DNA from: Candidatus Aenigmatarchaeota archaeon
GTDB lineage: Archaea > Aenigmatarchaeota > Aenigmatarchaeia > QMZP01
Reading direction: 5' to 3'
Length of the DNA stretch: 6,031 bases
Assembly (NCBI GenBank): GCA_003663415.1
Contig: QMZY01000055.1
Span: forward strand, 1 to 6,031
In this document: positions 1-4,896 of the stretch, one piece after another
Layout of the letters: each line of letters starts with the position of its first letter
How positions within the stretch are numbered: position 1 is the first letter of the stretch
Program-made: the position numbers and the translations under genes
The notes under the pieces: model-generated
Database searches by the model: none
What the model was told of the DNA's origin: nothing
The model's input: the letters and a program-made list of their open reading frames with translations, nothing else

Positions 1-365
1 AACCCCGGGTCAACCCACCCGGAAGTTATATGCGCTGTTACCCCAAGCCTTCCCAAAGAAGACCTTCCATCAACATACGCGGCATGGTCAGATGGAATTT
101 TTATTTTTTCGTGTGTTATGCCCAGAACGAATTCTTTTGGATGTAAAACAAAAGGCTCTCCGTCTGTTTTGTAGAGTGTTGTATATTCTTTAGGATTTTT
201 GGAATCTATAAAAGGCTCTGTTGTGTATCTGAAAACCCTGAATTCTGAACCCAGCCTTAGTTCGATCCATGCAGATTGTATCTGGTTTTCAGGGTTTTCA
301 ATCGGTTCAACAATAAGCTTACCTTCTTTTATCAGTTTTTTTATCTCATGGTCTGGAATTATCAT
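1..365 (-). CDS. dcd: dCTP deaminase, probably bifunctional dCTP deaminase/dUTPase (partial; C-terminus outside window)
   Basis: This gene encodes a cytosolic nucleotide enzyme that deaminates dCTP to dUTP; in the bifunctional subtype it also hydrolyses the product to dUMP. I translated 121 residues from the ATG at 365; the reading frame runs off the left edge. The N-terminus (MIIPDHEIKKLI) matches the family opening. 'DGEPFVLHPKEFVLG' at residues 68-82 is close to the archaeal and actinobacterial enzymes. The active-site signature GRSSLGRLG at 100-108 supplies the conserved Ser103 and Arg106, and TSGWVDPG follows at 114-121. The catalytic glutamate of the following ITLE-type motif lies beyond the window. 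TSG-W-VDPG resembles the TAG-(W/F)-IDxG of the bifunctional Methanocaldococcus and Mycobacterium enzymes more than the TAHRIDPG of E. coli, so dUMP is the likelier product (inference). The start lies 9 bases after the thymidylate synthase stop, with a good Shine-Dalgarno sequence, so the two genes are co-transcribed. Family identity is near certain; the subtype is not. Confidence 0.93.
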   Translation of the reverse strand, partial: MIIPDHEIKKLIKEGKLIVEPIENPENQIQSAWIELRLGSEFRVFRYTTEPFIDSKNPKEYTTLYKTDGEPFVLHPKEFVLGITHEKIKIPSDHAAYVDGRSSLGRLGVTAHITSGWVDPG

Positions 366-369
366 GTTT

Positions 370-376
370 TCACCTT
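370..376 (-). promoter_or_regulatory. Ribosome binding site of dcd
   Basis: On the minus strand AAGGTGA lies 4 bases before the dcd ATG. It overlaps the TAA stop of the upstream thymidylate synthase gene. It complements the archaeal 16S rRNA tail (which pairs with GGAGGTGAT). This fixes the dcd start at 365 and implies coupled translation of the two genes. Confidence 0.7.
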
Positions 377-2066
377 AATTAAAAATCCTGCAAAGCCCGG
401 CGCTTCTTAATATCCTTTCAAAATCATCCTCTTTCTTTTGCATTGAAACCGATTTTATTTCCCTTCCGCCGGCATTAATATATGTTACAATCTTTGTTTG
501 AAAACCTTTTGATGTGCCTTGCGAAAGACTTTCTGATTGTATAACAGGCTCTGATTGAGTGCCGGGTTCTTTTGTTTGAGTGGTTTCTGTTTGTTTTTCA
601 AGCCTTAAAGGACCGTCTTGTTCATATTCTAAGCCATTTTTTAAAGCAATCTCAGCTTTCATTAATTCTGTTCCCAGATAAAGCGCATGAGCAGGGTTTC
701 CAAAAAGGTTTTCAGAGATTAATATATCCCTTAACTCCAAGGCAGTTTCCCCTTCATACACTCCTAAAACCTCGTTGGTTGGCGAGATATGCTCAATTTT
801 AATTTTTCCATCAACCGTTTCTATTACAAAACTTCCTCTTGGATCCAGATCCTCTCTTGGCAGTTTGGTATATTTTGGGAGGTGTTCCTTAACAATTTTC
901 TGCGCATTATAGAAACAATCATCATATATATGTGCTGACTGGGAATTTATGATAAGGCTCCCGAGTTTTATGTTTTTTTCCGTTCCCTTTTTTTTAAGCT
1001 CAGATATGAGCTCTTTTCTTATCACTTCCTGCAAAGCCCTCATACCAAAAGCATTCTCAGGATACGCTTCAAACATGTCATTGCTTCTTATTGTGACTGT
1101 CATGTAAAGCCTGTCTTCCCTGACTCTGAGCCATATATGGTTTATACAAGGACTTCCTCCTATTGTTAAATCCTGAGTGGAGTCCCAGAGGTTTATAACG
1201 ACGGCTCTGGAGTTCAGTTCTCTTACGAGTTTTGCAACAGCTTCTTTAATCTGGTCTTTGCCAAACCAGGACCTCATTCTTGACCCGTACGTATAGGTTA
1301 TGCCCTCTTCCTTATAGTCTGTTGTAACTTTCGGGATATAGTTTTCTATCTGTTCTTTGCTGCAGGGAAGAAATTCAGGCATATGAAAGTTATTTGGGTC
1401 TTCATTAGTTATCACAGACACAAGATTAAGAATTTCTTTTTGCTCGTCATCGTAATGTGTTCTGGATTTGTAGCCGTATTTGAGAATTGTGTCAAGAATC
1501 TTTAACCAGACGCCCGCAACCTTTTCATGCCTTACCACATAAACAGCGTCTTCACCGTGATATTTTTTTATTTCCTCTTCTTTCTTTTCAAAAACCATTT
1601 TTTCCCTCCTTTTCTCAGGTTTTATCAATTTTGAGAAATCAAATTTCTCTATATTCTCAACCCATGTTACATTTATGGTTTCTCTCAATTGATTAAGAGC
1701 AGATTCTGGAATATCAAGCTCTATATAACCAGGATATGTGCTTTTCACTCTCCATACAGGCTTGCCTGTGACTTCAGTTTTCCCTCTTTCAAAACCCTTT
1801 TCAAAAAAATCCTTCAAAACTATCCCTGATTTCGAAAGGTCGTTCCCGGTTATAATAAGATTTGTTATATCAGGGTTCGCTAAAAGGTTTCTTACAAGAA
1901 TATCCAATCCGCGTTCTGCACTAAACAACTGACCCATAACAGCATATTTTGACGGGTCAATTTTTTCTGCTATTTCCTTTGCTTTGGTCCAGAGACAAAC
2001 TATTGCGACATTGCTTTCAGGGTTCCCTGTAATTAACCTTGTTGATTTATAAATTGCTTTAAACAT
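375..2066 (-). CDS. thyA: Thymidylate synthase fused to an MtrA-like N-terminal domain and a DUF4346-like C-terminal domain
   Basis: The core makes dTMP from dUMP with a methylene-tetrahydropterin cofactor. The protein has 563 residues, about twice a plain ThyA. Residues 14-95 (GNPESNVAIVCLW, YAVMGQLFSAERGLDILVRNL, LANPDITNLIITG) resemble MtrA, a tetrahydromethanopterin S-methyltransferase subunit. A charged linker follows at about 145-170. The synthase core is about 185-400: YGSRMR at 260-265 (like YGKQWR of E. coli), SR at 286-287, PC with catalytic Cys307, RSND at 327-330, Asn338 and HIY at 379-381. Every key ThyA position I could compare is present. Asn338 matches the Asn that selects dUMP; dCMP hydroxymethylases have Asp there. 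Residues 402-485 (DPRGSFVI to HALYLGTELMKAE and YEQDGPL) resemble DUF4346. A Thr/Gln/Ser/Glu-rich stretch (486-520) and a 43-residue tail end the protein. No strong Shine-Dalgarno precedes the ATG, but a TATA-like box sits about 34 bases upstream, so a short-leader transcript is likely. The gene heads an operon with dcd. The synthase call is strong; the flanking domain names rest on motif recognition. Confidence 0.88.
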   Translation of the reverse strand: MFKAIYKSTRLITGNPESNVAIVCLWTKAKEIAEKIDPSKYAVMGQLFSAERGLDILVRNLLANPDITNLIITGNDLSKSGIVLKDFFEKGFERGKTEVTGKPVWRVKSTYPGYIELDIPESALNQLRETINVTWVENIEKFDFSKLIKPEKRREKMVFEKKEEEIKKYHGEDAVYVVRHEKVAGVWLKILDTILKYGYKSRTHYDDEQKEILNLVSVITNEDPNNFHMPEFLPCSKEQIENYIPKVTTDYKEEGITYTYGSRMRSWFGKDQIKEAVAKLVRELNSRAVVINLWDSTQDLTIGGSPCINHIWLRVREDRLYMTVTIRSNDMFEAYPENAFGMRALQEVIRKELISELKKKGTEKNIKLGSLIINSQSAHIYDDCFYNAQKIVKEHLPKYTKLPREDLDPRGSFVIETVDGKIKIEHISPTNEVLGVYEGETALELRDILISENLFGNPAHALYLGTELMKAEIALKNGLEYEQDGPLRLEKQTETTQTKEPGTQSEPVIQSESLSQGTSKGFQTKIVTYINAGGREIKSVSMQKKEDDFERILRSAGLCRIFN

Positions 2067-2094
2067 GGACTCACTGTTTTATTTTGGAAAAAAA

Positions 2095-2110
2095 CAATAT
2101 AAAATTTTGG
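2095..2110 (-). promoter_or_regulatory. Candidate archaeal promoter (BRE + TATA box) for the thyA-dcd operon
   Basis: In the 83 bp gap between livF and the thymidylate synthase gene, the minus strand reads CCAAAATTTTATATTG. TTTTATAT (2104-2097) fits an archaeal TATA box, with an A-rich stretch upstream that could be the TFB element. Its centre is about 34 bases before the ATG, so transcription would start roughly 5-10 bases before the gene. The absence of a strong Shine-Dalgarno sequence fits this. A run of seven T (2094-2088) lies between box and gene and could also help end livF transcripts. The assignment rests on position and base pattern only. Confidence 0.45.
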
Positions 2111-2149
2111 ATTATAGTTCCTGACACAATAAATTGCAAACTTTAAATT

Positions 2150-2854
2150 TTATCTCCCACCAAAATAAATATTTTTTATTCTTTTGTCTTTCAGTATCTC
2201 TCTTCCACCTTCTAAAGCCATTTTTCCATCTTCTAGAACATAGGTTCGATGGGCTATTTTTACTGCTTGTTTTGCATTCTGTTCAACAATAATTATTGCA
2301 ATCCCTTCTCTGTTTATCTGTTTTATTTTTTCAAAAAGTTCTTTCATCGCTTTTGGAGATAAACCAAGAGATGGTTCATCCAACAATAACAGTTCTGGAT
2401 TCTGCATTAATGCCCTTGCAATCGCTAACATCTGTTGCTGTCCACCCGATAAAGTGAAAGCATAGTCATTTTGTTTTTCTTCTGAAAATGGGAATTTATC
2501 AAAAATATCTCTTATATTCCTTTTCAACAACTCATGGTCCATCATGACGAAGGCACCAACTTCAAGGTTTTCTCTAACTGTTAAATTGCCAAAAACTTGT
2601 CTCCCCTGAGGAACATAACTAATACCTTCATAGATCAACTCGTATGTAGGCAGGTTTGTAATATTCTTATCTTTAAAAGTTATGCTACCAGAATAAATCT
2701 CGCATAAATTAAAAATGCTTTTGAGCAGAGTTGATTTCCCAGAGCCATTCGGTCCAATAATAGCTACAATCTCTGCTGGGTTTGCATTTAGATTTATATT
2801 ATGGAGCACTTCCACTCCATTATATCCTGATCTTAGGTTCTTTATTCTAAGCAT
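2150..2854 (-). CDS. livF: Branched-chain amino acid ABC transporter ATP-binding protein LivF
   Basis: One of two cytoplasmic ATPases that power the importer encoded here. Counting from the ATG at 2854 it has 234 residues, like E. coli LivF (237). Walker A is GPNGSGKST at 34-42, the Q-loop is in VPQGRQVF (Gln83), the ABC signature LSGGQ is at 135-139 and Walker B LLLLDEPS carries Glu160. The switch position is VEQN, with Gln where most ABC ATPases have His. That is usual for LivF and separates it from LivG. 'SYVPQGRQVFGNLTVRENL' is also typical of LivF. The frame can be opened at a GTG at 2860, which overlaps the livG stop, but the Shine-Dalgarno AGGTGA would abut that GTG directly. It lies 6 bases before the ATG at 2854, giving MLRIKNLRSGYNG, which parallels the LivG start. 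The gene is intact and translationally coupled to livG. The exact substrate cannot be read from the ATPase. Confidence 0.95.
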   Translation of the reverse strand: MLRIKNLRSGYNGVEVLHNINLNANPAEIVAIIGPNGSGKSTLLKSIFNLCEIYSGSITFKDKNITNLPTYELIYEGISYVPQGRQVFGNLTVRENLEVGAFVMMDHELLKRNIRDIFDKFPFSEEKQNDYAFTLSGGQQQMLAIARALMQNPELLLLDEPSLGLSPKAMKELFEKIKQINREGIAIIIVEQNAKQAVKIAHRTYVLEDGKMALEGGREILKDKRIKNIYFGGR

Positions 2855-2856
2855 TC

Positions 2857-3594
2857 TCACTCACCTAAATAGGCTTCCAGAACCTTTGGATTACCTTTTA
2901 TCTCTTCTGGTTTCCCTTCAGCTATAATCTTGCCTCCTCCCATAACAATAATACAATCAGCAAGCTTTAAAGTAAAATTCATATCATGTTCTATTAATAA
3001 GACTGCTTCTCCTTGTTTTTTTAATGTTTTTAGAATCTCTGCTATCTCTTCTCTCAGATAAGGATTAACCCCGGCAACAGGTTCATCAAGCATCAATAAC
3101 TTATGAGGATTTAAAATCGTTCTTGCTAAGTCAACTAATCTTTTTTGACCATAACTAAACTCTCTTGCAAGTTTATTCTCAAATCTTTCCATCCCAACGA
3201 GATTTAGCATTTCTCTTATTTTTTCTTCCTTTTCCTTTGTTATTTTGTTAAATCCAAACACATTTTTCCAAAACTTTGTGTCTTCATTGTCCAAAGCTAA
3301 AAGAAGATTCTCTTTAACAGTCAGGTTATTGAAAAGTCTGGTTTGTTGAAAAAGTCTTGATATTCCAATATTAGATACAGCTTCTGGAGAGAAGTGGGTT
3401 ATGTCTATATTGTCAAAAATTACTTTTCCCGAATCCTCTTTCAAAATACCAGAAATAAGATTAAAGACTGTTGTCTTTCCAGAGCCGTTCGGGCCTATTA
3501 AAGCAGTAATTGTTCCTTGCTTAACCTCAAAGCTACAGCCATCAACTGCCTTAACACCTCCAAAATATTTTTTGAGGTTTTTGACTTTTAGCAT
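2857..3594 (-). CDS. livG: Branched-chain amino acid ABC transporter ATP-binding protein LivG
   Basis: Second cytoplasmic ATPase of the importer, expected to pair with LivF. Its 245 residues are close to the family norm (about 255). Walker A is GPNGSGKTT at 34-42, the Q-loop is in RLFQQTRLF (Gln83), the signature is the LivG-type FSYGQ at 146-150, Walker B is LLMLDEPVAGVNP (Asp170, Glu171) and the switch histidine is His203 in IEHDM. The C-terminus shows the LivG pattern GKPEEIKGNPKVLEAYLGE. All catalytic motifs are intact, so the ATPase should work although the neighbouring permease gene livM is missing. The ATG at 3594 has a GAGGGG Shine-Dalgarno 6 bases upstream. The stop codon lies just before the livF start, so the two ATPases form one translation unit. 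Upstream is a 293 bp decayed stretch rather than the usual tight junction with livM. Confidence 0.96.
   Translation of the reverse strand: MLKVKNLKKYFGGVKAVDGCSFEVKQGTITALIGPNGSGKTTVFNLISGILKEDSGKVIFDNIDITHFSPEAVSNIGISRLFQQTRLFNNLTVKENLLLALDNEDTKFWKNVFGFNKITKEKEEKIREMLNLVGMERFENKLAREFSYGQKRLVDLARTILNPHKLLMLDEPVAGVNPYLREEIAEILKTLKKQGEAVLLIEHDMNFTLKLADCIIVMGGGKIIAEGKPEEIKGNPKVLEAYLGE
2861..2866 (-). promoter_or_regulatory. Ribosome binding site deciding the livF start
   Basis: AGGTGA on the minus strand lies inside the last codons of livG, 6 bases before the ATG at 2854 and 0 bases before the GTG at 2860. Spacing favours the ATG as the livF start. Confidence 0.6.
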
Positions 3595-3600
3595 TTTAAA

Positions 3601-3608
3601 CCCCTCTA
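3601..3608 (-). promoter_or_regulatory. Ribosome binding site of livG
   Basis: TAGAGGGG on the minus strand ends 6 bases before the livG ATG. Its TAG is also the stop codon of the decayed reading frame upstream. No convincing TATA box precedes it, so livG probably depends on transcription from livH or from further upstream. Confidence 0.55.
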
Positions 3609-3697
3609 ATCTTTTATCATTTTTGGAATTTCAATCAACATTTTAACAGCACCTGTTTTAACAAATTGTCCAGCTTTAAACTTTCTTCAAAATTCAT
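3606..3697 (-). pseudogene. Remnant of a small HEPN-type partner gene (5' fragment, frameshifted)
   Basis: An ATG at 3697 overlaps the preceding fragment's stop as ATGA and has a GAGGTTG Shine-Dalgarno, the same as livH. It opens MNFEESLKLDNLLKQV and stops after 20 codons. Another frame over the same bases reads KAGQFVKTGAVKMLIEIPK up to a TAG at 3606. Adding one base in the AAA at 3675-3677 would join them as MNFEESLK-AGQFVKTG. From memory, MNFEE(C/S)LK openings are common in small HEPN proteins encoded directly after a minimal nucleotidyltransferase in archaeal toxin-antitoxin pairs. Only about 30 residues remain of an expected 110-150, and the HEPN RxxxxH motif is absent, so no product of that kind can be made. 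The identity is a weak inference, mainly from the neighbouring fragment and the overlap. It could instead be a very short gene. Confidence 0.35.
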
Positions 3698-3887
3698 TTT
3701 ACAACCTCTAGTTGTCCGGACAGAGTAATGCCATTACAGATATTATTTATTAATTCTGGACTTTTCGCTTTTAATCTTTTCCATTTCTTTTCAGAAAAAT
3801 ACGCAAACTTATTTTTCTATTAAGCTTTTTTTCATATTTTATAATTAAATTCTTAATATCTGTAATCGTTTTCTCTATTGGATTTTT
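3694..3887 (-). pseudogene. Remnant of a minimal nucleotidyltransferase (MNT) gene, C-terminal part, in the livM position
   Basis: This is coding-like sequence without an intact frame. Directly after the livH stop, and in the same frame, it reads EKTITDIKNLIIKYEKKLNRKISLRIF broken as follows: EKTITDIKNLIIKYEKKL, then NRKISLRIF, then a stop 9 codons on. A second frame starts at the T-run 3795-3799 and reads FSEKKWKRLKAKSPELI then NNICNGITLSGQLEVVK to a TGA at 3694. One added T in that run would fuse them as KISLRIF-SEKKWKRLK. From memory, the (Y/L)RxFSxKxWxxLK...PELxxNIxxNGIxLxG pattern matches the C-terminal end of archaeal minimal nucleotidyltransferases, which pair with HEPN proteins. The catalytic GSxxxG N-terminal half is absent, since livH occupies that space. 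The fragment is therefore truncated as well as frameshifted. I rate the family call as moderate and the pseudogene status as likely. Confidence 0.45.
3733..3866. repeat. 13-bp perfect inverted repeat flanking part of the decayed region
   Basis: ATTACAGATATTA at 3733-3745 is the exact reverse complement of TAATATCTGTAAT at 3854-3866, with 108 bases between the arms. Matching stops at 13 bases on both sides. The arms lie inside the nucleotidyltransferase-like remnant. They could be a chance pair in AT-rich DNA, a long-loop hairpin or the ends of a small insertion. A perfect 10-base palindrome, TGTCCGGACA, sits just outside at 3713-3722. Confidence 0.4.
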
Positions 3888-4760
3888 TCATTCATTCTTT
3901 TTAATTCCCAAAATCCCTTGTGGTCTAAATAAGAGGAAGGCAAACAATATTATAAAAGCAATCGCATCTTTATATCCAGATGGCAAAAACCAAATTCCAA
4001 AGTTTTCAGCAAAGCCAAGCAAAAAAGCACCAAGGATCGCGCCAGGAACAGAACCAATACCACCAATAATCGCACCACTAAAACCTTTAATCATCAAATT
4101 CGTTCCCATCATTGGCTCAAGATTCTGCTCAAGGCCGACAAGTATGGCAGCTATGCCAGCAATAGCAGAGCCAATAATAAAAACATAATCATAAATTCTT
4201 TCAGAGGATATGCCAACAACTTCAGCAACCTCTTTGTTATCAGCAACAGCCCTCATTGCCTTGCCGATTTTTGTTTTTTTCATGAAAAGGAAGAGTAAAC
4301 CAAGCAAAACAAAACTTGCTGCAACAATAAAAATCTGCAGCGGTGTTATTATAGCTCCAAAAAATTCCAATCCTTTAGCAATTTTAATAAAACCAATTGT
4401 TTTGACATCAGCACCAAACAAAAGCAAAATTAAGGATTCAAAAAAGATAAGCAATGCAAAACTTGCTATAAGCAAAATTACAGAAGATGCCTTTCTTTTT
4501 CTTAATTGTTTGTAAACAAAAAAATTCATTCCATAACCAAGAAGAGAAGCAAAAGCAATTGCCAAAACAACAGCAAAACCAAAGTTCAGGCCAAGTATTG
4601 AAAAAAGAAAATACAAAAAATAAGCAGAAAAAGCAATTGTGGCGCCATGAGCAAAATGAACAAACTTGCAGACAGAATAAATTAAAGAAAAGCCAGTTGC
4701 AACCAAAGCATAGATTGCCCCTGCAATCAAGCCGTTAATTAAAAGCTGTAATGCTATCAT
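3888..4760 (-). CDS. livH: Branched-chain amino acid ABC transporter permease LivH
   Basis: Integral membrane subunit forming half of the transport channel. The true start is taken as the ATG at 4760 (290 residues; E. coli LivH has 308). It opens as the family does, with MIALQLLINGLIAGAIYALV, and has a GAGGTTG Shine-Dalgarno 3 bases upstream. The frame stays open to an ATG at 4871, but those 37 extra residues have no family counterpart and span the apparent intergenic gap. Family marks are HFAHG at 35-39, the cytoplasmic EAA-type loop GKAMRAVADN...VVGIS at about 166-185 that contacts the ATPases, GGIGSVPGA at 233-241 and the C-terminal FRPQGILG. Several hydrophobic helices are evident. It should pair with LivM, but none follows. 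An ATG overlapping its stop as ATGA (3891-3889) opens a frame of only 12 codons, MKKSNRENDYRY, which may mark where livM once began. The gene itself appears intact. Confidence 0.94.
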   Translation of the reverse strand: MIALQLLINGLIAGAIYALVATGFSLIYSVCKFVHFAHGATIAFSAYFLYFLFSILGLNFGFAVVLAIAFASLLGYGMNFFVYKQLRKRKASSVILLIASFALLIFFESLILLLFGADVKTIGFIKIAKGLEFFGAIITPLQIFIVAASFVLLGLLFLFMKKTKIGKAMRAVADNKEVAEVVGISSERIYDYVFIIGSAIAGIAAILVGLEQNLEPMMGTNLMIKGFSGAIIGGIGSVPGAILGAFLLGFAENFGIWFLPSGYKDAIAFIILFAFLLFRPQGILGIKKNE

Positions 4761-4763
4761 TTT

Positions 4764-4770
4764 CAACCTC
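4764..4770 (-). promoter_or_regulatory. Ribosome binding site deciding the livH start
   Basis: GAGGTTG on the minus strand ends 3 bases before the ATG at 4760 (GAGG core 6 bases away). No comparable site precedes the upstream in-frame ATG at 4871, which supports the shorter protein. Confidence 0.6.
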
Positions 4771-4810
4771 TTTATAAATATGCAACACCTTCTAAATAAA
4801 TTCATAGCTA

Positions 4811-4826
4811 ACTTAATAAATTTTTG
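4811..4826 (-). promoter_or_regulatory. Possible internal promoter (TATA-like) upstream of livH
   Basis: The minus strand reads AAAAATTTATTAAGT, with TTTATTAA (4820-4813) about 56 bases before the livH ATG. A start some 26 bases downstream would leave a leader of about 30 bases carrying the Shine-Dalgarno site. The sequence is AT-rich, so the match could be chance. A second TTTATAAA lies at 4771-4778 but is too close to the ATG for this role. Confidence 0.25.
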
Positions 4827-4832
4827 GATTTT

Positions 4833-4863
4833 GAGAGAAAGAATGGGAAAAAGAAAAATTTCG
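4833..4863 (-). terminator. Possible T-rich terminator after the solute-binding protein gene
   Basis: About 35 bases after the livJ stop, the minus strand carries a pyrimidine tract with two T5 runs (ATTTTTCTTTTTCCC) and further T-rich sequence. Archaeal transcription often ends at such T-runs without a hairpin. This could reduce read-through from the abundant binding protein into the permease and ATPase genes, as binding proteins usually need higher expression. The rest of the 136 bp gap shows no gene. Confidence 0.3.
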
Positions 4864-4896
4864 TATGGCACGAATTGGCGGTTTTGTATAAAATTT

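Noticed and set aside
572..802. Plus-strand open frame of 76 codons opposite the thymidylate synthase gene
   Set aside because: It lies wholly antisense to a well-supported gene, has no ribosome binding site of note and has no recognisable motif. The same holds for the plus-strand frames at 1487-1696, 1738-1932, 2715-2927, 3401-3646, 4210-4515, 4487-4738 and 5594-5776.
2088..2094. T7 run on the minus strand as a livF terminator
   Set aside because: It lies between the TATA-like box and the start of the next gene, so it is equally well explained as promoter spacer. I did not list it separately.
2855..2860. GTG start of livF at 2860
   Set aside because: The Shine-Dalgarno sequence directly abuts this GTG, but is properly spaced for the ATG at 2854, where the family-like sequence begins.
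3853..3891. Short frame opening MKKSNRENDYRY at an ATGA overlap with the livH stop
   Set aside because: It ends after 12 codons. The overlap resembles a livH-livM junction, but the peptide is too short to identify as livM.
4501..4740. Strongly A-rich plus strand, first suspected to be a low-complexity repeat
   Set aside because: It is explained by the T-rich codons for Phe, Leu, Ile and Val in the membrane helices of livH on the minus strand.
4761..4871. N-terminal extension of livH to an ATG at 4871, giving 327 residues
   Set aside because: The 37 extra residues have no counterpart in LivH proteins. A clear ribosome binding site precedes the internal ATG at 4760, and the family-typical start sequence begins exactly there.
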